Shown: positions 6,137-10,753 of the stretch, piece by piece | How the letters are laid out: each line of letters opens with the position of its first letter | How positions within the stretch are numbered: the stretch's first letter is position 1 | Assembly (NCBI GenBank): GCA_007117565.1 | Contig: SKGG01000047.1 | Coordinates: 1 to 10,753, forward strand | DNA: 10,753 nucleotides | Source of the DNA: Candidatus Izemoplasma sp. | Lineage (GTDB): Bacteria; Bacillota_I; Bacilli_A; Izemoplasmatales; Izemoplasmataceae | Direction of reading: 5' to 3' | Notes under the pieces: generated by a model | What the model was told of the DNA's origin: nothing | What the model saw: the letters and a program-made list of their open reading frames with translations, nothing else | Database searches by the model: none | Translations under genes and position numbers: made by a program

Positions 6137-7224
6137 GTGAGGAAACACTCTACTGTATCGGCTGTGGTGGCCCGCTTCAAAATACCCATCCTGAAGAAGC
6201 CTTTTACACACCTAAAGCACTCGATGCTAAAGAAAACTTATTATGTCAGCGGTGTTTCCGGATGCGTCATTATGGCATTCATGCGCCGTCGTTTTTTGAT
6301 GAACAAGCGATGCGTAAAACGCTTGATGACGTTGCCGCAAGCCCTGGTGCACTGGTGTGGGTGATGGACGCGTTTGATTTTGAAGGGACGATGCCTGGGT
6401 CACTCATTAAACTCTCACAAAGCAAACCGACCTTGATCGTGCTCAATAAACGCGATCTTTTACCTAAAGTGCTCAACGACCAAAAGCTGTTATTTCATTT
6501 AAAAAAACGATTCAAAGATTATGGCGTACACTATCAAGACATCGTCTTTGTATCTGCTAAAAAGCGTCAAAACATTGACGCCTTACTCGATCGTTTAGAA
6601 ACGTTTGAACCCACCCGAGATCTTTATTTAATGGGCGCGACCAATGTGGGTAAATCAAGTGTACTCAATGCTATGTTGAGAGCAACGGGGGTGCCTCAAG
6701 ATGTCGTTACGACATCCAAACAAGAAGCCACCACGCAGTCGCTCATTCCCATTCCTTTCGACGAGCGGACACTTTATGATACTCCTGGGTTGTTACTTGA
6801 CCATAGCATTCAACGCTTTTTAGCCGCGAACGAAGCCTATGTGCTCATGAGTGAACGAGAAATTAAAGGCCGAGTGTATCAACTGAATCCCGAACAAACC
6901 TTATTTTTTGGGGGCTTAATTCAACTCGATTACCTCACCGGTGACAAAGCGTCCATCGTGGTCTATTTGCCCCAAAGTCTGAACATCCACCGCCGTAAAC
7001 TAGAAGGCAGTGACGCTTTCTTCAAACAACATCTTGGGGCGTTGTTGACACCCCCTTCGGGCGCAAAACTGACCTATGATCATACGCGCTTGACACTCAA
7101 TCCAAGTATCAAACAAGACCTCGTCTTACCGGGCTTAGGCTTCGTGACGCTTAAAGGGGTAAAAACGATTCAAGTGCGTCACCCTAAATCGATGCGTGTG
7201 TTTGTGAAAGAAGCGATGATTTAA
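6133..7224 (+). CDS. yqeH: Circularly permuted ribosome biogenesis GTPase YqeH
   Basis: This 363-residue protein shows the YqeH plan. An N-terminal treble-clef-like zinc motif has C8, C11, C38 and C41 (YCIGCGG and LCQRCFRMRHY). The GTPase motifs are circularly permuted: G4 NKRD (105-108) and G5 SAK (141-143) come before the P-loop GATNVGKS (168-175), followed by G3 DTPG (216-219). A C-terminal domain of about 130 residues completes it. In B. subtilis YqeH is required for 30S subunit maturation. The start overlaps yqeG by 4 nt with AAGGAG about 10 nt upstream. In Bacillus aroE, yhbY (yqeI) and nadD lie between yqeH and yqeK. Here yqeK begins at the yqeH stop codon, so all three are absent from this locus. 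Confidence 0.97.
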   Translation: MSEETLYCIGCGGPLQNTHPEEAFYTPKALDAKENLLCQRCFRMRHYGIHAPSFFDEQAMRKTLDDVAASPGALVWVMDAFDFEGTMPGSLIKLSQSKPTLIVLNKRDLLPKVLNDQKLLFHLKKRFKDYGVHYQDIVFVSAKKRQNIDALLDRLETFEPTRDLYLMGATNVGKSSVLNAMLRATGVPQDVVTTSKQEATTQSLIPIPFDERTLYDTPGLLLDHSIQRFLAANEAYVLMSEREIKGRVYQLNPEQTLFFGGLIQLDYLTGDKASIVVYLPQSLNIHRRKLEGSDAFFKQHLGALLTPPSGAKLTYDHTRLTLNPSIKQDLVLPGLGFVTLKGVKTIQVRHPKSMRVFVKEAMI

Positions 7225-7796
7225 TGACCAACATCACCCAAGCACTCACCCATATTTTTAAAGACGACCCCGATCGTTTGACCCATATTTATGGGGTTCT
7301 AGAGACCGCTTTATTACTCGCAGAACATTACGGTGAAGACCTTGAGGCTTGTAAACAAGCGGCGCTCTTGCATGACATCACAAAAAACCGCCCCTTATCG
7401 TGGCATTTAGAAAAACTCAAACACCATCAAGACGAGGACATTATCGCTACTTACACCGCTCCTTTTTATCACGGATTCACCGCGGCGTACGTCGCTTTTG
7501 AAGACTATCACATTCACGATGAAGACACACTGAATGCGATTCGCTATCACACGGTGGGTCGCCCCCATATGAGTGTGCGTGAAAAGATTATCTTTATCAG
7601 TGATTATATTGAACCGAACCGTGGGCACGCTTCCGCAAAAGAAATCTATCCCGTAGCCTTTAAAAATCTTGATGAAGCCATTTATTTAGCCCTTCAGCGG
7701 GCGACTGATTTTCATTTAAGTCAGGGCGATGATGTGCCACCCATCGCCTTAAAGACCCTCACGTTTTACAAAGGAGTTATCCATGACAAAACTTGA
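7224..7796 (+). CDS. yqeK: YqeK HD-domain symmetrical Ap4A hydrolase
   Basis: This 190-residue protein is a stand-alone HD-domain phosphohydrolase. The metal-site pattern is H21 (RLTHIYGV), H50-D51 in ALLHDITKNRP, H83 in FYHG, H109 in YHTVGR and D127 in ISDYIEPNR. The last segment and the HDITK context are typical of YqeK. The family hydrolyses diadenosine tetraphosphate symmetrically to two ADP in B. subtilis and related species. Some wall-less bacteria carry a NadD-YqeK fusion; here no NadD part is present, upstream or fused. The ATG overlaps the yqeH stop by 1 nt with only a weak Shine-Dalgarno sequence, and the 3' end overlaps rsfS by 14 nt. Confidence 0.94.
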   Translation: MTNITQALTHIFKDDPDRLTHIYGVLETALLLAEHYGEDLEACKQAALLHDITKNRPLSWHLEKLKHHQDEDIIATYTAPFYHGFTAAYVAFEDYHIHDEDTLNAIRYHTVGRPHMSVREKIIFISDYIEPNRGHASAKEIYPVAFKNLDEAIYLALQRATDFHLSQGDDVPPIALKTLTFYKGVIHDKT

Positions 7797-8121
7797 TACC
7801 ATTCTTAACAGTTTAGACGATTTAAAACTCACCGACATTCTCGTGTATGACATGCGTCAAAAGAGTCCTTTTTTTGATTATGTCGTTTTAGCCACCGCCA
7901 CGAACAAACGTCAACTTAAAGCCAGTGCTAAACGGGTTAAAGATGACCTTGCGAAGCACCATCAAGCTTCTGCCAAAACCGAAGGCGACGATGAAGCCGC
8001 ATGGGTTTTAGTCGATGCCGAAGCGGTCATTGTCAATCTCTTTTTAGGCGAAGAACGCACGTTCTATCACTTTGAAAAGTTGTGGCCAGATGTGCCACAT
8101 TGGACCCATGAAAGCACGTGA
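7783..8121 (+). CDS. rsfS: Ribosomal silencing factor RsfS
   Basis: This 112-residue protein has the compact single-domain RsfS fold signature. Features are DYVVLATATNKRQLKASA (32-49), AAWVLVDAEAVIVNLF (72-87) and the C-terminal ERTFYHFEKLW (91-101). RsfS binds ribosomal protein uL14 on the 50S subunit and blocks subunit joining, slowing translation when nutrients are scarce. The order yqeK-rsfS-yqeM is conserved in Bacillota and supports the call. The start lies inside the yqeK end (14-nt overlap) and has AAGGAG at 7771-7776. The C-terminal dozen residues (after KLW) are encoded where the next gene begins in another frame. Confidence 0.95.
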   Translation: MTKLDTILNSLDDLKLTDILVYDMRQKSPFFDYVVLATATNKRQLKASAKRVKDDLAKHHQASAKTEGDDEAAWVLVDAEAVIVNLFLGEERTFYHFEKLWPDVPHWTHEST

Positions 8122-8779
8122 ACCCTACGATCTTTTAGCGCCTTTTTATGACGTTTTTTACGATCATGAAAAGATGCTTGAACTCAGAACCATCGTTACG
8201 CAACACACCAACCCATCAAAAACCTTAGATGTGGGCGCAGGCACGGGTTTAATGGGGCGTTATCTCGCGCAACAAGGCTACCTTGTGACCTTGCTCGATG
8301 AAAGCGAGCGCATGTTAGAAGTCGCTTCTAACGCAGCACAACAAGAAGGCATGGCGCTTAACATTAAAACTCAGTCGATACTCGAACCCTTTGAAGATAG
8401 TTATGACCTTATCGTGGCGTCGATGGATGTCGTCAATCATTTACCTGATCTAGACGCCGTTAAAACGTTCTTTAAACACGCCTACGACGCCCTCAATCCT
8501 CAAGGCACTCTCATCTTTGATAGTCTGCTTTGTGGCTATATTCAAGCGTTTATTGGCTACCAAGAAACACTTAAATACCAAGATACAACGCTTTATTGGC
8601 ACGTCACACATGGCGCCCATGCGTGCAGCCTCGAACATCACTTTCATGATGGCACTCATCACAGCGTGATTTTTGAGCGGAGTTACTCACCCGCCATCCT
8701 CAAACAAGCGTTGACGCCCTTCACCGATGTTCAAATGAAGCAGCTTAACGACCGTACCGTCTTCATCGCCAAGCGATGA
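8108..8779 (+). CDS. yqeM: YqeM-like class I SAM-dependent methyltransferase
   Basis: This is a 223-residue cytoplasmic methyltransferase of unknown substrate. YDLLAPFYDVFYDH near the N-terminus is typical of the group. SAM motif I is LDVGAGTGLMGRYLA (40-54), the acidic end of strand 2 is LLDESERML (62-70), and motif IV is YDLIVASMDVVNHL (99-112), followed by a post-I-type LIFDSL segment. I chose ATG 8108 rather than the upstream in-frame ATG 8072, because the added 12 residues do not fit the family start and would overlap rsfS by 50 nt. With 8108 the overlap is 14 nt. No good Shine-Dalgarno sequence is seen, so coupling to rsfS is likely. The last codons and stop lie within the terminator hairpin. 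Conserved linkage with rsfS suggests, but does not prove, a translation-related role. Confidence 0.88.
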   Translation: MKAREPYDLLAPFYDVFYDHEKMLELRTIVTQHTNPSKTLDVGAGTGLMGRYLAQQGYLVTLLDESERMLEVASNAAQQEGMALNIKTQSILEPFEDSYDLIVASMDVVNHLPDLDAVKTFFKHAYDALNPQGTLIFDSLLCGYIQAFIGYQETLKYQDTTLYWHVTHGAHACSLEHHFHDGTHHSVIFERSYSPAILKQALTPFTDVQMKQLNDRTVFIAKR

Positions 8780-8790
8780 AGACTTTTTTT
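8759..8790 (+). terminator. Intrinsic terminator overlapping the yqeM 3' end
   Basis: GTCTTCATCG (8759-8768) and CGATGAAGAC (8774-8783) form a perfect 10-bp stem with a 5-nt CCAAG loop, followed at once by T7 (8784-8790). The stem encodes the last residues of YqeM, and the TGA stop (8777-8779) sits in the 3' arm. It closes the mtnN-yqeM transcription unit and separates it from comEA. Confidence 0.88.
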
Positions 8791-8830
8791 ATGTCAGTAA
8801 AATATCCTTCTTGGTGTATGAATCGAATAA

Positions 8831-8837
8831 AGGAGGG
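8831..8837 (+). promoter_or_regulatory. Ribosome binding site that fixes the comEA start
   Basis: AGGAGGG lies 6 nt before ATG 8844. A longer in-frame reading from TTG 8811 would place this site inside the coding region and has no Shine-Dalgarno sequence of its own, so 8844 is the better start. Confidence 0.85.
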
Positions 8838-8843
8838 TTATTT

Positions 8844-9416
8844 ATGACGCTTAAGCAACGAAGTCTGTTGGTCGGGGTGTTCGTGTTGTGTGCCTTTGGC
8901 TTGATGTTTATGCGCCAACAAACCTCGCACAACCCACCACGTTCAGATATTTTTCACGATTTACATTCTCCTAGTCCACCCTTAGAAGAGACGTACATTT
9001 ATGTGGATATCCGCGGGGAAGTGTTACGCCCAGGGGTCTATAAAATGAAAACAGGTGAACGCTTATTTCACTTGATTTACCGTGCAGGGGGGCTTTTGGA
9101 TGAAGCTTGGGTGGACACCCTCAATCAAGCGCAAAGACTTGAAGATGGCACGGCGTATCGCGTCTTACATATCAGTGAACAATCACAAGAACCGCTTACC
9201 CCACCAAGCGATGTGGAAGGTCAGGCAAAAATCAACATCAATACTGCCAGTATTGAACGCTTAGCCACCTTGCCTGGCATTGGGCCTGCGACCGCGTCAA
9301 ACATTGTCAACCACCGTGACACGCATGGCCCATTTAGGACGATTGATGACCTTTTAGCGGTTCGAAATGTCGGCCCTTCCACCCTTGAAACCATCCGCGC
9401 TCTTATCACCGTTTAG
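8844..9416 (+). CDS. comEA: Competence protein ComEA, DNA-binding helix-hairpin-helix protein
   Basis: This 190-residue membrane-anchored protein follows the ComEA plan. A short charged N-terminus (MTLKQR) is followed by one transmembrane helix (about 7-23), then a linker. A SLBB domain (about 51-110, YIYVDIRGEVLRPGVYKM) is next, and the C-terminus holds two helix-hairpin-helix units: NINTASIERLATLPGIGPAT (131-150) and FRTIDDLLAVRNVGPSTL (164-181). ComEA binds double-stranded DNA outside the membrane and passes it to ComEC. The gene follows the yqeM terminator, so it needs its own promoter in the 60-nt gap or read-through; TAAAAT (8798-8803) is a weak -10 candidate without a convincing -35. 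Bacillus has comEB (dCMP deaminase) after comEA; here comEC comes next. Confidence 0.95.
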   Translation: MTLKQRSLLVGVFVLCAFGLMFMRQQTSHNPPRSDIFHDLHSPSPPLEETYIYVDIRGEVLRPGVYKMKTGERLFHLIYRAGGLLDEAWVDTLNQAQRLEDGTAYRVLHISEQSQEPLTPPSDVEGQAKININTASIERLATLPGIGPATASNIVNHRDTHGPFRTIDDLLAVRNVGPSTLETIRALITV

Positions 9417-10753
9417 AGGACATGCGCTATATGTGATCACGGTGGTGACGCTTGCGATACTTAGTGGCCATAATCCATGGTTATGGCCTTTGGTCATTCT
9501 TTTGATGTTTTATGTATGGCGTTATGACACGAGACTTTTCAAACTGATTATCGTGTTTTTAGGGCTTTATTGTGTGCGTGTGTGGATGATCGAGACGACA
9601 CGGTTAAAGCCGGGTTCAGCCATCGATGAAACGGTGAGCGTCGTCGATCATCAAACATCCACGCATCACGATCGTTTTACACTAAAAGGCCCATCAGGCA
9701 CCTTTTATATACGCAGTGATGCGCCTTTAAACGTGGGTGGTCGTCTCCATCTTAAAGGCACCTTACGAGCGATCGACCATCCCACATGGCCGGGCGCATT
9801 TCATTACCCTAACTACTTAAAAGCCATCGATGTCTTGGGCACGGTTGAGGTTGAGTCCATCGAAATCCTAGAGGCGACACGCGTCTTTTCTTTGAAGCTT
9901 TGGATGCGTGAACGACTGGCGGACACCCATTACTTTACTGCTTTTTTGCATGCGCTTATCTTAGCGGATCGTTCTTATTTTGAGGCGGACTTTGATCACG
10001 CGGTTAAAACGCTTGGCATGATGCATTTGTTTGCGGTTTCAGGCCTTCATGTGACCTTTTTAGCAGTGCTGATACAAAAGGGCTTAGAAAAATTCAAATG
10101 TCCAAGAACTGCGATGATTTTACTGATTAGTATGGTCTTGATCACCTATGCGTTTTTAACCGATTTTGCGCCGTCTATTATGCGTGCGGGCTCATGGTGG
10201 ATGGTGTTGCGTGCGAACGAGCGTTGGCGCTGGCAACTCAGTGCGCTCGATGCGTTGGTGCTAGTGCAATTGTTTTGGTGGTGGGTGTTCCCATTCAGCC
10301 ATGGTCATTTAGGCTTTATCTTGTCCTATGCGATGGCGTACACGCTTTTGATTCATCAAAAAGCCCTTAAGGGTCACCCCCTTAAAGCAGCCTTTTATGT
10401 GGCTTGTTTGGCGTTTGTTTTTGGCTTACCCATGAGCACTTGGATGCAGCCGCAGGTGCATCTTTTATCGCCGCTTGTGAACACCATCAGTGTGTTTATG
10501 ATGTCGACGGTGTTGTTGCCACTGACGTATTTGGTGTGCTTGTGGCCGAGTCTTGATGCGGTGTTTGGTTTTGTCCCCCTACTTTTTGAAGAAGGGGTTA
10601 AGCGTCTTTACCATACGCTACCTTTCACCCTCTCATTGACCATTCGTCCAGGTGTTGAAACGTTGCTTTATTATGGGAGTGTCTTTTTTGCGTCGTATCA
10701 GCACGCGCTTAAAAGATTTAAAGCATGGGTCTTGCCAGTGTTCGTGGTTGTGG
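9367..10753 (+). CDS. comEC: Competence protein ComEC, DNA-uptake channel (partial, 3' end outside window)
   Basis: The frame is open to the window edge, giving about 462 residues. It begins with two hydrophobic helices (about 19-50 and 57-74). A soluble DUF4131/OB-like region follows (about 80-165). The Competence domain carries the hallmark HLFAVSGLHVTF (220-231), PSIMRAGSWW (269-278) and several more membrane helices. ComEC moves single-stranded DNA across the membrane. The C-terminal metallo-beta-lactamase domain found in many ComEC proteins would lie beyond the window. The start is uncertain. ATG 9367 keeps the first helix whole but overlaps comEA by 50 nt and has no Shine-Dalgarno sequence. 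GTG 9433 has AGAGGA 12 nt upstream but would cut the first helix. TTG 9385 is a third option. Identity is secure; the start is not. Confidence 0.9.
   Translation, partial: MSALPPLKPSALLSPFRGHALYVITVVTLAILSGHNPWLWPLVILLMFYVWRYDTRLFKLIIVFLGLYCVRVWMIETTRLKPGSAIDETVSVVDHQTSTHHDRFTLKGPSGTFYIRSDAPLNVGGRLHLKGTLRAIDHPTWPGAFHYPNYLKAIDVLGTVEVESIEILEATRVFSLKLWMRERLADTHYFTAFLHALILADRSYFEADFDHAVKTLGMMHLFAVSGLHVTFLAVLIQKGLEKFKCPRTAMILLISMVLITYAFLTDFAPSIMRAGSWWMVLRANERWRWQLSALDALVLVQLFWWWVFPFSHGHLGFILSYAMAYTLLIHQKALKGHPLKAAFYVACLAFVFGLPMSTWMQPQVHLLSPLVNTISVFMMSTVLLPLTYLVCLWPSLDAVFGFVPLLFEEGVKRLYHTLPFTLSLTIRPGVETLLYYGSVFFASYQHALKRFKAWVLPVFVVV
9415..9420 (+). promoter_or_regulatory. Possible alternative Shine-Dalgarno sequence for comEC
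   Basis: AGAGGA overlaps the comEA stop codon and lies 12 nt before GTG 9433, in frame with comEC. The spacing is long, and starting there would shorten the first membrane helix. It does not serve the ATG at 9422, whose frame closes after four codons. Confidence 0.3.

Noticed and set aside
6137..6364. A 75-residue + strand frame inside the start of yqeH
   Set aside because: It overlaps the yqeH zinc-motif region in another frame and resembles no known protein; yqeH is certain.
8072..8107. Upstream ATG extending yqeM by 12 residues
   Set aside because: The added residues do not resemble the family N-terminus, increase the overlap with rsfS to 50 nt, and have no Shine-Dalgarno sequence.
8791..8830. 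Possible comEA promoter with -10 TAAAAT (8798-8803) or TATGAA (8817-8822)
   Set aside because: Neither has an acceptable -35 at 16-18 nt; the best options fall in the terminator stem or match three or fewer consensus bases. A promoter is expected here, but I cannot point to it.
10365..10386. Inverted repeat TTAAGGG / CCCTTAA within comEC
   Set aside because: The stem is short, lies inside coding sequence and has no following T run. It is probably due to Lys/Leu/Gly codon use.
1..10753. Frequent AAGCGC/GCGCTT words across the window, considered as a possible Chi-like or uptake-sequence motif
   Set aside because: They fall in many frames inside genes rich in Lys-Ala and Ala-Leu codons (AAA GCG, GCG CTT). 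Without a genome-wide word count there is no evidence of over-representation beyond codon use.
1..10753. CRISPR array, insertion sequence, tRNA gene, toxin-antitoxin or phage defence genes
   Set aside because: No direct-repeat series, transposase motif, cloverleaf or unknown accessory gene was found; all gaps between genes are 64 nt or shorter.

Overview
The window reads as chromosomal core DNA of a low-GC-lineage Gram-positive relative (Bacillota/Mycoplasmatota). All thirteen genes lie on the + strand, and almost every one is recognisable. The gene order matches two conserved Bacillota neighbourhoods known from Bacillus subtilis. One is alaS-ruvX-yrzB-trmR-trhP1-trhP2-greA-mtnN and the other is yqeG-yqeH-yqeK-rsfS-yqeM-comEA-comEC. 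Here they are joined end to end, with only a YgjP-like metallopeptidase between them. TGA is used as a stop (alaS, ruvX start overlap, rsfS, yqeM and others) and Trp is TGG, so the code is standard. This excludes the Mycoplasma/Spiroplasma code. The genes that usually sit among these but are missing include cell-wall or wall-signalling genes (mltG, ireB/yrzL, the pbpI region). That makes an Acholeplasma- or Izemoplasma-like wall-less lineage possible, but sampled base composition in the mid-to-high 40s % GC is higher than I would expect for such organisms. The taxonomic placement is inference.

Layout. Bases 1-3622 hold the alaS 3' end followed by five genes overlapping by 1-4 nt: RuvX/YqgF, a DUF1292 protein, and the three proteins of the 5-methoxyuridine tRNA wobble modification pathway (TrhP1, TrhP2, TrmR). 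Bases 3623-3679 carry a plausible promoter for greA (3680-4147). A strong intrinsic terminator (4144-4176) follows greA, directly before the ribosome binding site of mtnN. Bases 4193-8779 are a second tightly overlapping run: MtnN, YgjP-like peptidase, YqeG HAD phosphatase, YqeH GTPase, YqeK Ap4A hydrolase, RsfS and YqeM. It ends in a perfect hairpin terminator that contains the yqeM stop codon. Bases 8844-10753 hold comEA and the first part of comEC, the DNA-uptake pair.

Functional theme. Most genes serve translation: Ala-tRNA charging, wobble-base modification, 30S assembly (YqeH, probably YqeG) and 50S dormancy control (RsfS). GreA rescues transcription. MtnN removes S-adenosylhomocysteine, which TrmR and probably YqeM produce. 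ComEA and ComEC handle incoming DNA. No tRNA, rRNA, CRISPR array, insertion sequence or phage gene was seen, and no intergenic stretch exceeds 64 nt. I did not find an undescribed defence or mobile system here. The observations worth following concern gene loss and fusion of neighbourhoods, terminator placement, and the unexplained metallopeptidase.
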